From positions 914-64,913 of the forward strand of contig DUCO01000006.1 of the NCBI GenBank assembly GCA_012959765.1: a DNA stretch of 64,000 nucleotides, written 5' to 3'. The stretch comes from Dehalococcoidia bacterium (GTDB lineage Bacteria; Chloroflexota; Dehalococcoidia; Lucifugimonadales; Lucifugimonadaceae). The position numbers were made by a program, and so were the translations under genes. Position 1 is the first letter of the stretch; each line of letters opens with the position of its first letter. The notes below the pieces were generated by a model. It saw only the letters and a program-made list of their open reading frames with translations, made no database searches and was not told the DNA's origin. Positions 8,490 through 18,024 of this stretch are shown in pieces.

Positions 8490-8627
8490 GCCCAAGCACA
8501 CGCCGGTCCGACCGGCGATATGCTCGGCAACTTTCCGCAGGCCTTCACGCATCTTGCGCTGATCAACTCAGTATTCATCCTCGACCGCGCTCTCGAGCAG
8601 AGCACCGCGAAAAACGGCCGCAGTTAG
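8490..8627 (+). pseudogene. Remnant of a glycoside hydrolase family 15 (glucoamylase-like) C-terminus
   Basis: A 45-codon open stretch between stops at 8487 and 8625 translates to a segment containing [20 protein letters not shown]. This is the conserved C-terminal end of GH15 glucoamylase and trehalase-like proteins, where GNFPQAFSH is a hallmark. Nothing upstream resembles the rest of such a protein, whose barrel would need several hundred residues more. It therefore appears to be a leftover of a deleted gene, lying between the divergent dehydratase genes. It has no function of its own that I can see. Confidence 0.72.
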
Positions 8628-8697
8628 TCGTATCATACTTGCGCACCTGAACTGAGCGACCTTTCTCAATTCAACAATTCTCGACAGGAACAAGTAA

Positions 8698-10728
8698 ATG
8701 ACCTCACGTGTCTTACCCGGCCACGACACCTCAGACATTTCGATCGACGACGTACTAGGCGTCGGGTCTGACCCGGCACTACGTGAAATTCAAACGCACG
8801 CCGACGGCCCCAAGGGCACCGTCCCGTTCACTGCTGAATTCCTGATCGAAGAGCCGAGCGGCAACCACTTTGGTATGACCCAGAACGCCGGAATGGGCTG
8901 GAATCCTGCTGAGCTTATGCGGAAACAGTTCATCATTCTCTCCACCGTTGGAGGCGTGAAAGAGCAGGACGGTTCTCCGGTCGCACTCGGACTGCATACC
9001 GGCCACTTCGAACTCATCGACATGGTCTCGGCTGCCGCCCACGAACTCAAAGAATTGAAATCCGTCCCGTTCGCAGCGTTCTGTTCCGATCCGTGTGACG
9101 GTCGAACCCAGGGCACCACGGGCATGCTCGATTCGCTTCCCTACCGAAACGACGCCGCGCAGGTGTTTAGGCGCATAGCCCGATCGCTGCCGACTGTGCG
9201 AGGAGTACTGGGAGTTGCGTCGTGCGACAAGGGCCTACCGGCGATGATGATGGCACTCGCAGGCCTGCACAATCAGCCCGGGGTTATCGTTCCGGGTGGC
9301 ACGACTCTCAAGCCGCACATCGGTGAAGACACGGGTCAGATTCAATCGATTGGCGCAAGATTTGCCCAGGGTGAAGTGACACTCGAATACGCTCAAGACG
9401 TTGGCTGCCGGTCGTGTGCATCACCCGGCGGCGGTTGCCAATTTTTGGGAACAGCAGGAACGTCTCAGGTTGTATCTGAAGCACTTGGTATGGCGATCAC
9501 CCACTCGGCGCTTTCACCAAGCGGAACACCAGCGTGGTACGACATTGCACGGCGTTCGGCTCGTGCTCTCGTGATGATGGAGCGACGAGGCGTAGTGTCA
9601 CGAGACATTCTGACCGATGCCGCTTTCGAGAACGCCATGGCGGTTCACGCTGCGTGTGGCGGGTCGACAAACCTGCTGCTCCACATGCCAGCGATCGCAC
9701 ATGCCGCCGGTCGAAGGCGCATGACGGTTGAAGACTGGACACGAGTGAACCTCGCCGTACCTCGTTTGGTCGACGTATTGCCAAATGGCCCCGTCGGGCA
9801 CCCAACCACTCAGCTCTATGCTGCAGGCGGTGTCCCAGAAGTGATGCTTCATTTGCGCAAGATGGGACTCATCGACACGAGCGTTATGACCGCAACGGGC
9901 CAGAAGCTTGACGAGAATCTGGACTGGTGGGAGGATTCGGAGCGAAGGCACGATGTTCGCAAGTATCTGACCGATGTTGACGGCGTAGATCCAGACAACG
10001 TGATCATGTCTCCTGAACGTGCAAAGAGCAAGAATCTCACCAGCACGGTTACCTTCCCGATGGGCAACATTGCTCCAGAGGGATCAGTTATCAAGAGCAC
10101 GGCGATTGACCCTTCGGTCGTCGATGACGATGGCGTTTACCGCAAGATCGGCCCGGCCCGAGTATTCCGTTCAGAGCGGGCGGCGATGGGCGCGATCAAG
10201 TCACGAGACGAGGATCACAAGATCAAGGCTGGCGACATTATGGTCGTAACTTGCGGCGGCCCGCTCGGAACGGGCATGGAAGAGGTTTACCAGCTTACAG
10301 CTGCGCTAAAACACCTCTCGTACGGCAAGCAAGTGGCGTTGATAACCGATGCTAGGTTCTCTGGTGTTTCAACTGGAGCATGTATCGGCCACGTTGGGCC
10401 CGAGGCGCTTGCTGGTGGTCCGATTGGGCGGATAGAAGACGGCGATGTGATCGAGATCATTGTCGACCGCAAGAGTCTTTCAGGATCGCTCAATGTAGTT
10501 GGCATTGACGGCGAAGTGAAGGGTGACGCCTGGGGCACTGCTGAACTGGAACGTCGCGCAGAGCCAGACGATCTTGCGCCGCACCCACAACTGCCGGACG
10601 ATTCGCGTCTCTGGGCGGCTTTACAGTCGGCTTCAGGCGGAACTTGGGGCGGCTGCGTCTTCGATGTCGACGCAATCGTAGAAACCATAGAAGCCGGCAA
10701 GAAGGCGTTGGGCGATAGAGGAGACTAG
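8698..10728 (+). CDS. D-xylonate dehydratase-like protein, YjhG/YagF family
   Basis: This 676-residue protein of the IlvD/EDD superfamily follows E. coli YjhG/YagF closely along its length. It has [25 protein letters not shown] and [16 protein letters not shown], which hold the three Fe-S cluster cysteines. NGPV and [15 protein letters not shown], and [19 protein letters not shown] near the C-terminus, complete the pattern. The family dehydrates D-xylonate (and some other aldonates) to the 2-keto-3-deoxy acid. At 676 residues it is slightly longer than YjhG because of a short N-terminal extension. ATG 8698 is preceded by AGGAA. It diverges from the galactonate-dehydratase-like gene and is the only dehydratase in the window of the Fe-S type. 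Confidence 0.93.
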   Translation: MTSRVLPGHDTSDISIDDVLGVGSDPALREIQTHADGPKGTVPFTAEFLIEEPSGNHFGMTQNAGMGWNPAELMRKQFIILSTVGGVKEQDGSPVALGLHTGHFELIDMVSAAAHELKELKSVPFAAFCSDPCDGRTQGTTGMLDSLPYRNDAAQVFRRIARSLPTVRGVLGVASCDKGLPAMMMALAGLHNQPGVIVPGGTTLKPHIGEDTGQIQSIGARFAQGEVTLEYAQDVGCRSCASPGGGCQFLGTAGTSQVVSEALGMAITHSALSPSGTPAWYDIARRSARALVMMERRGVVSRDILTDAAFENAMAVHAACGGSTNLLLHMPAIAHAAGRRRMTVEDWTRVNLAVPRLVDVLPNGPVGHPTTQLYAAGGVPEVMLHLRKMGLIDTSVMTATGQKLDENLDWWEDSERRHDVRKYLTDVDGVDPDNVIMSPERAKSKNLTSTVTFPMGNIAPEGSVIKSTAIDPSVVDDDGVYRKIGPARVFRSERAAMGAIKSRDEDHKIKAGDIMVVTCGGPLGTGMEEVYQLTAALKHLSYGKQVALITDARFSGVSTGACIGHVGPEALAGGPIGRIEDGDVIEIIVDRKSLSGSLNVVGIDGEVKGDAWGTAELERRAEPDDLAPHPQLPDDSRLWAALQSASGGTWGGCVFDVDAIVETIEAGKKALGDRGD

Positions 10729-10811
10729 TCCCTTGCCCTCCAAGGGTAGAGGTGTGCGGGAACGTGCGCTATTCTCGCTAGGCGAACGCTATCGTTCGAT
10801 AGTGACCCCAT

Positions 10812-12071
10812 CTAGACCAGCACGGCGTTGTTCAATTTCAGAATTGAACCCGACTGAATGACGGTAGATGCACGGTCCAGGTTACGGATACTTGTGGCGG
10901 GGTCACCACTAAAAGCAGCCATATCGGCGATTTTACCCGCCTGGAGGCTGCCTATTTCGTTAAGCAGCCCAAGCGCCTCAGCAGTTCCGGCGGTTGCAGC
11001 GTTGATTGCATTCCAGTTCGACCACCCGAGCTTTTCGACGAACGCCCATGCGTTTGCAGCCGAACGATCGTGCGTCCCGTAGGTCATTCCCATATCGAGC
11101 CCGGTGGTGAATCGAACCCCAGCGTCGTGCATTTTCGTCAGCGTGCCGATGTGTTCTTCTTCTTCGACAAGTTTGAATGAAACAGCCCAGTGTGGATCCA
11201 TTGGCCCCTTTTCGCCTCGAGCCTTGGCTTCCTGACCGAGCAATGCGTGACCGAGTGTGGGGTCGACCCACTGACCCTGGTCGACCATCTTTTTGACGGT
11301 CTCGTGCGTGTAGTCGAGGCCTTTGGTCGGATCCGAGTCGTACCAGCGGGCGTGAATGAGATGGTCAACTCCAGCATCGACAACGTTGCGAGTGCCCTGC
11401 GCCGACAACGTGTGGGTCACGATCGGCACGTTCATGCGGTGAGCTTCTTCGACCGCTGCCTTTAGAACTGCAACCGAGTACTGCGGTGTTCGCGGGTTCG
11501 CAGTCGGAGTAAACATCCCGCCGGTTGCCATCATCTTGATCACGTTGGCGCCAAGCTTTACCTGAGCTCGAACTGCGGTTCGAACCTGGTCTTCGGTATC
11601 GGCCTCGGTGCCGAAAAACCAGCAGTGGCCGGCTGTGATCGTGATAGGGGAGCCAGCAAGTAGCAGCCGTGGACCCGGGACGTGCCCGTTTTGAATCATT
11701 TGTCGAACTGCGAAAGCAACTTCGTTGCGGGAACCCAAGTCACGAATGGTTGTTGTTCCGGCAAGAACGGCTTTGCGCATGTTGTTGGTTGCGCGAATGG
11801 TGAGCTGCTGGTTGTTTTCGGTAAGAGCAAGCACCTGTGCGTCGGCTGTAGCACTGCAGTGCATGTGGCAGTGGGCATCGATCAGACCCGGCAAGAGCGA
11901 AACGTCGCCAAGATCGTGAACTTCATATGAATCATCTGCCGACGATAGGCTGCCAACGGGGGTAATCGCCGTGATTAGTCCGTCTTCCACGACTACTGCG
12001 TGATCATCAAGCCAACCTGAAACGCCTTCGTTAGCGACGCGCTTTGCTTTGAAAATGCTCTTTTTTATCAT
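10812..12071 (-). CDS. Amidohydrolase, imidazolonepropionase/prolidase-like
   Basis: This 419-residue amidohydrolase-superfamily enzyme has a small beta-sandwich at both ends and a TIM barrel between. The metal-binding residues are visible: HxH in LIDAHCHMH, the lysine in NVIKMMATGG that is usually carboxylated, His in PIVTHTLSAQG and DHLIHA, and Asp in TTGLDMGMT. This matches the COG1228 group, which includes imidazolonepropionase and Xaa-Pro/Xaa-Arg dipeptidases. Members hydrolyse cyclic amides or dipeptides in the cytoplasm. The stop lies convergent with the xylonate-dehydratase-type gene. A cupin gene lies about 110 bases upstream on the same strand. The substrate is not assignable. Confidence 0.88.
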   Translation of the reverse strand: MIKKSIFKAKRVANEGVSGWLDDHAVVVEDGLITAITPVGSLSSADDSYEVHDLGDVSLLPGLIDAHCHMHCSATADAQVLALTENNQQLTIRATNNMRKAVLAGTTTIRDLGSRNEVAFAVRQMIQNGHVPGPRLLLAGSPITITAGHCWFFGTEADTEDQVRTAVRAQVKLGANVIKMMATGGMFTPTANPRTPQYSVAVLKAAVEEAHRMNVPIVTHTLSAQGTRNVVDAGVDHLIHARWYDSDPTKGLDYTHETVKKMVDQGQWVDPTLGHALLGQEAKARGEKGPMDPHWAVSFKLVEEEEHIGTLTKMHDAGVRFTTGLDMGMTYGTHDRSAANAWAFVEKLGWSNWNAINAATAGTAEALGLLNEIGSLQAGKIADMAAFSGDPATSIRNLDRASTVIQSGSILKLNNAVLV

Positions 12072-12181
12072 GGATATTTCGTTCGGACCTTCTACTGCCT
12101 GTTGATGTTTTGGGATTGTCGTTCGCCAACTGGCAGATGATACGTGCTTGAAACTTCTTTGGCTGCTTTAGGTGGCGAGTG

Positions 12182-12568
12182 CTATTTCTCGTCGTTGTAG
12201 TGAATTTCGAATGCGCCGTCGGTTATGAAAATGCCAACCATGTCGGCTTCGTAGGTAGCACCGTGTTCCATCGTTTCGCCCTGCGGGAACCATACCCATG
12301 TTCCGGGTCCATATGTGCCCTGATGGGTTCGAAGTTTGCCTTCCAAAACGAATATTCCGTGACCGCAGGGATGAGTGTGTTCAGGATTCAGAACGCCTTT
12401 TGGGTAGCGGATCATGCGGATTTCAGCGCCAGAATCAGGGTCCTTACGTAGCATCAGGCGGCCCAGATCGACTCCGAGTTTAAGGTTGTGGCTGACGTCC
12501 CAGGGAATCGATTTCGTGTCGATCGGGTTGTAGACGTTTTCACTCGAGTTGTTATCTAGATCAGCCAT
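12182..12568 (-). CDS. Small cupin-domain protein
   Basis: This is a single-domain cupin of 128 residues. The metal-binding motif 1 reads PEHTHPCGHGIFVLEGK and motif 2 follows in PGTWVWFPQGETMEHG. The start is set by an AAAGGAG box at 12574-12580, which sits 5 bases from the ATG at 12568. An ATG six codons earlier overlaps the box and is not the likely start. Small cupins of this ChrR-like type act as isomerases, dioxygenases or ligand-binding proteins, and sequence alone does not choose. It is followed by the imidazolonepropionase-like amidohydrolase and preceded by an MBL-fold hydrolase, all leftward. Confidence 0.82.
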   Translation of the reverse strand: MADLDNNSSENVYNPIDTKSIPWDVSHNLKLGVDLGRLMLRKDPDSGAEIRMIRYPKGVLNPEHTHPCGHGIFVLEGKLRTHQGTYGPGTWVWFPQGETMEHGATYEADMVGIFITDGAFEIHYNDEK

Positions 12569-12624
12569 TTGTACTCCTTTTGGCATTTGGCGGTTGGTGT
12601 TGAATACTCGGGATTTTTTCGTAG

Positions 12625-13488
12625 CTAGAGTGCTTTCCAGTACCTACGGCCTTCCCATCGGACCATCATGCCCCACCCTGGATAGCTGAGGTGGCTACCG
12701 ATGACTACCGCCTCATCTCGTTCTGCGGTATCGAGCATGTCCTTGCGGGTCTGGATGCCCATGGGGCTGTCCCAGTCGGGCGAATAATGGAAATCGGTTT
12801 CGGTCGCCTGCATCGGTGAGCCCAGTATGTCGCCTACGAGTAGCGCCCGTTCGTTGCCTGAGGCGATTAGCAGGCTCATGTGACCCGGGGTGTGGCCCGG
12901 CGTTGGGAATGCGATGATGCCGGGGGCGAGTTCAGTTTCGCCGTCCATAAGATAGAGCACGCCCTGTTCTTCGACAGGCATGACGCTTCTGAGCGTTGCT
13001 TCGCCCCGGTTTGCGTCGGCAAGTAGTTCGTCGGTGGTGAAGTGATTCCAGTCGGCTTCGTGAACTTTGTACCGGGCGTTTGGAAAGCTAAGTGGGCGAT
13101 CCGGGAGGTCTTCACGCAGGTTCCAGCCGACATGATCTCCATGAAGGTGGGTGAGAAATACGGTGTCGATGGATTCGAGGCCGATCCCGTTTCGTTCGAA
13201 GTCAGTGATGAGCTCACCCGGTGCAGGATGGCCAAGCATATCGCCATGGGGTCCAAAACCTGTGTCGGCGAGAACACGTTGATCGCCGGATGTAAACACG
13301 AACGATCCGAGATTGTTCTGGAAGAACTGGCCTGCGAAGTATTCAGGGAACCGGTCGTAGTAGGGCTCCCACACTTCTAGCGGTTGCTCGGGGAATAAAA
13401 CTCTGGGGTCGAAGGAGATGCTGCCGTCGGTGAGGCCAGTGATGTGGACGTCTCCGATTTGGAGAGTGTTGTTTTTATTTATTGTCAT
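12625..13488 (-). CDS. MBL-fold metallo-hydrolase
   Basis: This 287-residue protein has the metallo-beta-lactamase superfamily zinc motif LTHLHGDHVGWN (HxHxDH), then TPGHTPGHMS for the next histidine and LVGDILGSP for the bridging aspartate. The arrangement resembles lactonases and other broad esterase-type MBL hydrolases (AiiA/quorum-quenching-like group) rather than glyoxalase II. The enzyme would be cytoplasmic, as no signal peptide is visible. It begins an apparent leftward run of three genes (this one, the cupin, the amidohydrolase) with gaps of about 56 and 110 bases, so a shared degradative role for a cyclic ester or amide is possible. Confidence 0.87.
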   Translation of the reverse strand: MTINKNNTLQIGDVHITGLTDGSISFDPRVLFPEQPLEVWEPYYDRFPEYFAGQFFQNNLGSFVFTSGDQRVLADTGFGPHGDMLGHPAPGELITDFERNGIGLESIDTVFLTHLHGDHVGWNLREDLPDRPLSFPNARYKVHEADWNHFTTDELLADANRGEATLRSVMPVEEQGVLYLMDGETELAPGIIAFPTPGHTPGHMSLLIASGNERALLVGDILGSPMQATETDFHYSPDWDSPMGIQTRKDMLDTAERDEAVVIGSHLSYPGWGMMVRWEGRRYWKAL

Positions 13489-13735
13489 TATTGGTTTTCA
13501 GAACGGGTGATTAGCTTCATTGTTGTGCGCTACCGCCACGAGTGATGGCAATATAAAAGGTTTTTCGGAATTAACCAGTGCTGGTGAATATGACCTGAAT
13601 CTGATTTCTGGATGCTTGCATCCTTACTTGCCGTTCGACAACATCGTATTCATTAGGAGATCAGCCCTGGTTCCATGATTGCGCTTGCATGCTCTCGAGT
13701 ACGAGAACAGCATACAAGTCGGATCCCGGTCGAAT

Positions 13736-13770
13736 AAAAAAAGCCCTCGACTGAACGTCGAGGGCTTTTT
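13736..13770 (-). terminator. Bidirectional rho-independent terminator after tRNA-Asp
   Basis: GCCCTCGA at 13743-13750 pairs perfectly with TCGAGGGC at 13758-13765 around a 7-base loop. A-runs lie on the left and T-runs on the right. On the minus strand the stem is followed by seven T residues, so it should end the tRNA-Asp transcript, and it would also work on the plus strand. Confidence 0.85.
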
Positions 13771-13782
13771 CATTTGTTGCTA

Positions 13783-13859
13783 TGGCGATCCCGATCAGAT
13801 TTGAACTGACGATCTCCTCCTTGACAGGGAGGCGTGTTAGACCACTACACCACGGGACC
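13783..13859 (-). tRNA. tRNA-Asp (GTC)
   Basis: The minus strand gives a 77-base tRNA with encoded CCA. The acceptor GGTCCCG pairs with CGGGATC (one G-T pair). The anticodon stem CCTCC/GGAGG encloses the loop CTGTCAA, giving anticodon GTC for aspartate. The T-arm GTTCAAATC is standard and the discriminator is G, as expected for tRNA-Asp. Confidence 0.96.
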
Positions 13860-13965
13860 AAGTAACTTGTTGCGGAATGAACCGCTTCTATTGAGAGTAC
13901 GGCGGGTAAAAACGCCAGTCAACAGTCCGAACGACTTTGCTGACTAGCAAAAATTACCCAATCAA

Positions 13966-14223
13966 CTAGTTGTAGTTGCAGCCGATGCCTTTGTAGCCGA
14001 TTTCGACATCGCCCGAGGCGGTCACCATTACGGGGGTTATCTTGTCGCCACCAGAGAGTCTTTCGACTTCGACCCACTTGTCGGGCTCTTTAGACACATC
14101 GATCTCTCGATAGGCGATGCTGTCTTTAGTTAGATCTTCCTTGAGAAGATCGCAGTACCCGCATGTTGGGTGGGTGTACACAATAGCGACGCCATCGGCT
14201 GGCGGCTGTTCGGTTTGAGGCAT
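13966..14223 (-). CDS. Glutaredoxin-like thiol protein
   Basis: This is an 85-residue single-domain protein with the redox motif HPTCGYCDLLKEDL near residue 20 and the cis-proline region ITPVMV near residue 62, both classical for glutaredoxins and the NrdH/mycoredoxin group. It would reduce disulfides or mixed thiols in the cytoplasm. ATG 14223 follows an AGGAATAGGA stretch. It is the last gene of a leftward row with the YHS protein, CopA and CsoR, separated from the YHS gene by 168 bases. This could link it to copper-related thiol stress, though it may have its own promoter. Confidence 0.85.
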   Translation of the reverse strand: MPQTEQPPADGVAIVYTHPTCGYCDLLKEDLTKDSIAYREIDVSKEPDKWVEVERLSGGDKITPVMVTASGDVEIGYKGIGCNYN

Positions 14224-14391
14224 TCCTATTCCTGAAGAATCCGCAGGCTAGCCTGGTTTTTTTAGGCTGGCTAGTGAGCAGTTGTTCGTTCGATTCGATT
14301 TGTTTTGTTAGTTGCAGTGTGTCGACTGTGTCGATCTGATGCGAGAACAGGTCGATTCGGTGCGAACGGCGCAGTGAATCTTACCGCAAAA

Positions 14392-14592
14392 TTACATCTC
14401 TATCGATTTTTCGCCTGAAAGATAGCCTTCGGGGTCTTTTTCGAAAGAGACTCGGCAGCCGGGCCCACAGAAGTAGTAGACCTCGCCCTCATGGGTCGCA
14501 ACGCCGCCGCCGGGGTTACCGGTGTCGACGCCCATGCCGCACACGGGGTCGGTGTCGGTTTCAGATTTGCTACTCAAAAACGGAATTTTCAT
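14392..14592 (-). CDS. YHS-domain protein
   Basis: This 66-residue protein is almost entirely a YHS domain. TDPVCGMGVD near residue 15 and VYYFCGPGCRVSFEKDPEGYL supply the paired cysteines. YHS domains are found fused to, or next to, copper P-type ATPases and are thought to bind metal. It begins 52 bases after the stop of copA on the same strand, with a GGAG site before the ATG, so it is probably part of the copper operon. A role as a small cytosolic copper-binding or delivery protein is inferred from position. Confidence 0.85.
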   Translation of the reverse strand: MKIPFLSSKSETDTDPVCGMGVDTGNPGGGVATHEGEVYYFCGPGCRVSFEKDPEGYLSGEKSIEM

Positions 14593-14644
14593 TGTTTTAT
14601 CTCCAGCTTCGTTTTTATCTTCAGCTTCGTACTGTTTGATCTAG

Positions 14645-17092
14645 TTAGTTGGTTGCTTCGACGGAGGTTGGGATTTTGGTTGATGATGATGGTGGGCCAG
14701 AAGCCGAGACCTTGCGATTTCTGACACCTCGGCCCAGTCTGAGCGAGTTCGTAACTACCGTTACTGAACTGATCGCCATCGCACCTGCTGCGACTATGGG
14801 GTTCAAGAAGCCGACTTCTCCAATAATTGGATGCAAGAAACCCGGAACCGTTCCATCGCTGAATATTGGATACAGAACTCCAGCAGCAATCGGTATCAGC
14901 ATTACGTTGTAGAAGAACGCCCAGAACAGATTTTGCTTGATAGTGCGCATCGTGCTGCGACTGAGGTCGATTAGCTCGGCAACAATCGCCGGGTCGCCTG
15001 ACGTGATTGTTACGTCAGCAGCCTCGATTGCAATGTCGGTTCCGGTGCCAATTGCTATGCCAACATCGGCCATGGCCAGTGCCGGAGCATCGTTGATGCC
15101 GTCGCCCACCATCGCCACAGTCTTGCCATCGTTGTGAAGACCCGAAATCGCTGCGGTTTTTCCGTCGGGCAGTACATCGGCGATTACGAGATCGATTCCG
15201 CCGATGGATGCAGCCACCTTGTCGGCAGTTCGCTGGTTGTCGCCGGTCAGCATTACGGTGCGAATACCCCGTGCTTTCAGCTCGAGAATTGCTTCGCTTG
15301 CGCCTGTTTTTACGGTATCGGAAACACCGATGAGGCCGATCGGCTTATCGTCTTTTGCCACTGCCAGCACGGTTTCGCCGCGTTCGGCTATGGCAAAGCT
15401 GAACTCTGTGAATTCGTACTGTGCGGAAGTTTTTTCAGTGATGAATGCAGCGTTTCCGACGGTGATGATCGAATCCTCGACCTTCGCGGTAATTCCACGA
15501 CCCGGCACAGCATCAACATCGGTGGCTTCGGGAATATCGATACCCTGCGCCGTTGCCTCGGCGAGTACGGCAGTCACAAGTGGGTGCTCGGAGTTCGCTT
15601 CAGCTGCAGCAGCGAGTCGAATCAACTCACGCTTGGTAACGCCGTAAGTTTCTATGCTCGCTATCGCCGGCTTGCCCTCGGTGAGGGTTCCCGTCTTATC
15701 GAACACCACGGTGTCGATCCTGTGAGCACGCTCGAGCGCGTCTGCGTTTCGTATAAGTGCTCCGACCGAAGCGCCTCGGCCTATGCCAACCATGATGGCG
15801 GTCGGGGTTGCGAGTCCGAGTGCGCACGGGCATGCGATGACCAGTACTGCAACGGTCATGAGCAGGGCGTTGATCATCGCTGGCTCGGGAGCCACGAACG
15901 ACCAGGTTGCGAACACGACTACCGCGATGATTAATACAGCGGGTACGAATCGGGCAGTGACTTTATCGACCAGATGTTCGATAGGTGCCTTAGAAGATTG
16001 CGCCTGCTGAACCATGCGAACAATTCCAGCGAGAACGGTTTCACGTCCGACAGCCGATGCCTTGAATCGAACAGCTCCGGTGCCGTTTACGGTTCCTGTG
16101 AAGAGATCATCTCCTGGCTGCTTTTCGGCCGGGAGTGGTTCGCCAGTGAGCATTGATTCGTCGACCGAAGTAGTGCCTTCGGTGATTCTGCCATCGACTG
16201 GAACTCGTTCGCCGGGTCGCAGGACGATGAAATCACCGGATACGACATCGGCGATATCGACTTCAACAGGAATGCCGTCTTTGACGACCATGGCGGTTGC
16301 GGGCTGGAGACCCATCAGCTTCTTGATAGCGTCGGAAGTTCGTCCTCGCGCTCGGGCTTCAAGCCACCTGCCAAGCAGAATCAGCCCGATGATCGCAGCC
16401 GAAACATCGAAATACGTTCCGGTCGAGTGGCTTCCGCCTACTGCAGATCCCGAAAACGTGAGTGAATCCTCGAACAACGGGCGCAGGACGGTAACGGCAA
16501 GACTGTAGAAGTAAGCCGTTGAGGTCCCGATGGCCACGAGCGTGTTCATGTTCGAGGTGCGAAGTTTTGCTGCCGACCATGCCGACCTGTAAAAGCGTGA
16601 ACCTGCCCAGAACTGAACCGGAGTCGCCAGGATCAGGAAAAGGATGTTGACCGTGGTTGGCGCCAGGTTTGAGAGTGAGTCGATCGCTGCGTAGTTCATC
16701 GCAATCATTACAATTGCTGCCACAGCGAGGCTGATGATCATCATGTCGCGTGTGGTTTTCAGTTCGGCTTCTCGAATTGCCTTATCGCCATCGGAGAATA
16801 TCGACTTGTCTTCGTCTGCGAATCCTCTTACGGAGTAGCCCGCGCCCGCGAGGGCCTCTCGAAGATCTGGCTTTGTGACGTCATTTGCTTCGAACTCGAC
16901 AGTTGCAGTTTCTGTGCCAAGACTGACCTGGGCATCGATAATACCCGGTACATCGTTCAGGGCGTTGCCAACGTGGTGTACACAGGCGGCGCAGGTCATT
17001 CCGCCGATGCTGAATGTCAGCGTCGAGAGTTCTTTTTCGACACCGGGGTCGACTTCGGGTGAATTTGCGTTTGGTGGATTAGCGGTCTGCAA
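14645..17092 (-). CDS. copA: Copper-translocating P1B-type ATPase CopA
   Basis: This 815-residue ATPase has an N-terminal heavy-metal-associated domain with [12 protein letters not shown] near residue 30, eight expected membrane helices, the transmembrane metal site [10 protein letters not shown] near residue 422, the phosphorylated aspartate in [10 protein letters not shown] near 464, the SEHPL histidine-proline motif, and [11 protein letters not shown]. This is the CopA class, which exports Cu(I) from the cytoplasm. The TTG start at 17092 lies inside the 3' end of csoR (14-base overlap), which suggests translational coupling to the repressor. Repression by CsoR through the operator upstream of csoR, with release by copper, is the expected control. 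Confidence 0.96.
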   Translation of the reverse strand: MQTANPPNANSPEVDPGVEKELSTLTFSIGGMTCAACVHHVGNALNDVPGIIDAQVSLGTETATVEFEANDVTKPDLREALAGAGYSVRGFADEDKSIFSDGDKAIREAELKTTRDMMIISLAVAAIVMIAMNYAAIDSLSNLAPTTVNILFLILATPVQFWAGSRFYRSAWSAAKLRTSNMNTLVAIGTSTAYFYSLAVTVLRPLFEDSLTFSGSAVGGSHSTGTYFDVSAAIIGLILLGRWLEARARGRTSDAIKKLMGLQPATAMVVKDGIPVEVDIADVVSGDFIVLRPGERVPVDGRITEGTTSVDESMLTGEPLPAEKQPGDDLFTGTVNGTGAVRFKASAVGRETVLAGIVRMVQQAQSSKAPIEHLVDKVTARFVPAVLIIAVVVFATWSFVAPEPAMINALLMTVAVLVIACPCALGLATPTAIMVGIGRGASVGALIRNADALERAHRIDTVVFDKTGTLTEGKPAIASIETYGVTKRELIRLAAAAEANSEHPLVTAVLAEATAQGIDIPEATDVDAVPGRGITAKVEDSIITVGNAAFITEKTSAQYEFTEFSFAIAERGETVLAVAKDDKPIGLIGVSDTVKTGASEAILELKARGIRTVMLTGDNQRTADKVAASIGGIDLVIADVLPDGKTAAISGLHNDGKTVAMVGDGINDAPALAMADVGIAIGTGTDIAIEAADVTITSGDPAIVAELIDLSRSTMRTIKQNLFWAFFYNVMLIPIAAGVLYPIFSDGTVPGFLHPIIGEVGFLNPIVAAGAMAISSVTVVTNSLRLGRGVRNRKVSASGPPSSSTKIPTSVEATN

Positions 17093-17384
17093 TTTCGTAC
17101 AACTCCACCAGTTCGCTGAGGACCTGTTCTTCGCGCCCCTGTTTTACTCCATCGACGACGCAGGTGCGTAGGTGGCCGTCGATTAGCTGCGATTCAAGTT
17201 TTTGGAGGGCTCGCCGTACTGCGAACGTTTGTCGCAGGATGTCGACACAGTAACGGTCTTCTTCGACCATTTTCTTCACGCCTGCCAGATGGCCTTCGAT
17301 ATAGCTGAGTCGTTTGACCGCATCGTGTTTGGTCTCATTCTTAGCCAGCTCGTGACCTTCGTGGTTGTGGTGTTCATGAATCAT
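17079..17384 (-). CDS. csoR: CsoR-type copper-sensing repressor
   Basis: This is a 101-residue all-helical DUF156/CsoR family protein. The copper ligands C46, H71 and C75 have the same spacing (25 and 4) as in the well-studied CsoR, and the second-shell residues Y45 and E91 are also in place, which favours Cu(I) over nickel or sulfide sensing. The histidine-rich N-terminus (HEHHNHEGH) is additional. It heads a leftward operon with copA. A near-perfect inverted repeat of the CsoR type lies about 50 bases upstream. The protein would dissociate from this site on binding Cu(I). Confidence 0.93.
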   Translation of the reverse strand: MIHEHHNHEGHELAKNETKHDAVKRLSYIEGHLAGVKKMVEEDRYCVDILRQTFAVRRALQKLESQLIDGHLRTCVVDGVKQGREEQVLSELVELYEIADR

Positions 17385-17435
17385 GGCAATCTCACGTTGT
17401 TTGTAGTTCGCTGAACGCTGTGTAGCATGTACTAT

Positions 17436-17456
17436 ATACCCCTACCGGGGGGGTAT
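17436..17456. promoter_or_regulatory. CsoR-type operator between csoR and a cytochrome c gene
   Basis: Half-sites ATACCCC (17436-17442) and GGGGTAT (17450-17456) form an inverted repeat separated by TACCGGG. This matches the G/C-tract palindromes bound by CsoR proteins. It sits between csoR (leftward) and a lipoprotein cytochrome c gene (rightward) and could control both. Confidence 0.85.
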
Positions 17457-17505
17457 GGGTCACATTAGTGTGAGGATCCGTCTCGACGAGATAAGCGAGT
17501 TTAGA

Positions 17506-18024
17506 TTGAAGAAGATTTTGTTCGGACTGTTGGTGTTGTTTGTGGCGGTTGTAGTCACCGGATGCGGAGATAACAGCATCGATACCCGGGTTGATCCTGC
17601 GGCGTCTGCCTCTGCCTCTGTGGCTGCCTCTGCCTCTGCCTCTGTGGCTGAGTCTCTGGCTTCGACAGTGAAGTTTCCGGTTGAAGTAACTGGTGCGCGT
17701 GTGAGCGCGGGTGAGGTCATTTATTCGCAGAACTGTGCGTCGTGTCACGGGCCGGTGAATGGTCCGACTGTTTTGGATGCTGCCCCGGTTCACGGCGATG
17801 CTGGCCACACCTGGCATCATCCAGATCGACTGTTGTTCACGTGGATTCTCGATCGCCCGCCGCTGGCGACTCTTATGCCAGCATTTCGCGGCACGTTATC
17901 GGACGATGAGGTGATGGAAGTTCTCGCCTATATCAAGAGCCACTGGCTTCCTGAGATTCAGGATCGTCAGAACGAAGGGTCAGCTCAGTACGAGGCTCAG
18001 GTCATCGAGTTCGGGGTGGAATGA
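17506..18024 (+). CDS. Lipoprotein c-type cytochrome, mono-heme
   Basis: From the TTG at 17506 the protein starts MKKILFGLLVLFVAVVVTGC, a textbook lipoprotein signal ending in a lipobox cysteine. An ATG at 17455 in the same frame would place the start inside the CsoR operator and add a charged N-terminus, so TTG is preferred. A repetitive Ala/Ser linker (ASASVAASASASVAES) follows. The heme site is NCASCHG, and a distal methionine lies in TLMPAFRG. About 172 residues in all. It would be membrane-anchored outside the cytoplasm and carry electrons. Divergence from csoR across the operator suggests copper-responsive expression. The last 45 bases overlap the convergent PAP2 gene. Confidence 0.85.
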   Translation: MKKILFGLLVLFVAVVVTGCGDNSIDTRVDPAASASASVAASASASVAESLASTVKFPVEVTGARVSAGEVIYSQNCASCHGPVNGPTVLDAAPVHGDAGHTWHHPDRLLFTWILDRPPLATLMPAFRGTLSDDEVMEVLAYIKSHWLPEIQDRQNEGSAQYEAQVIEFGVE

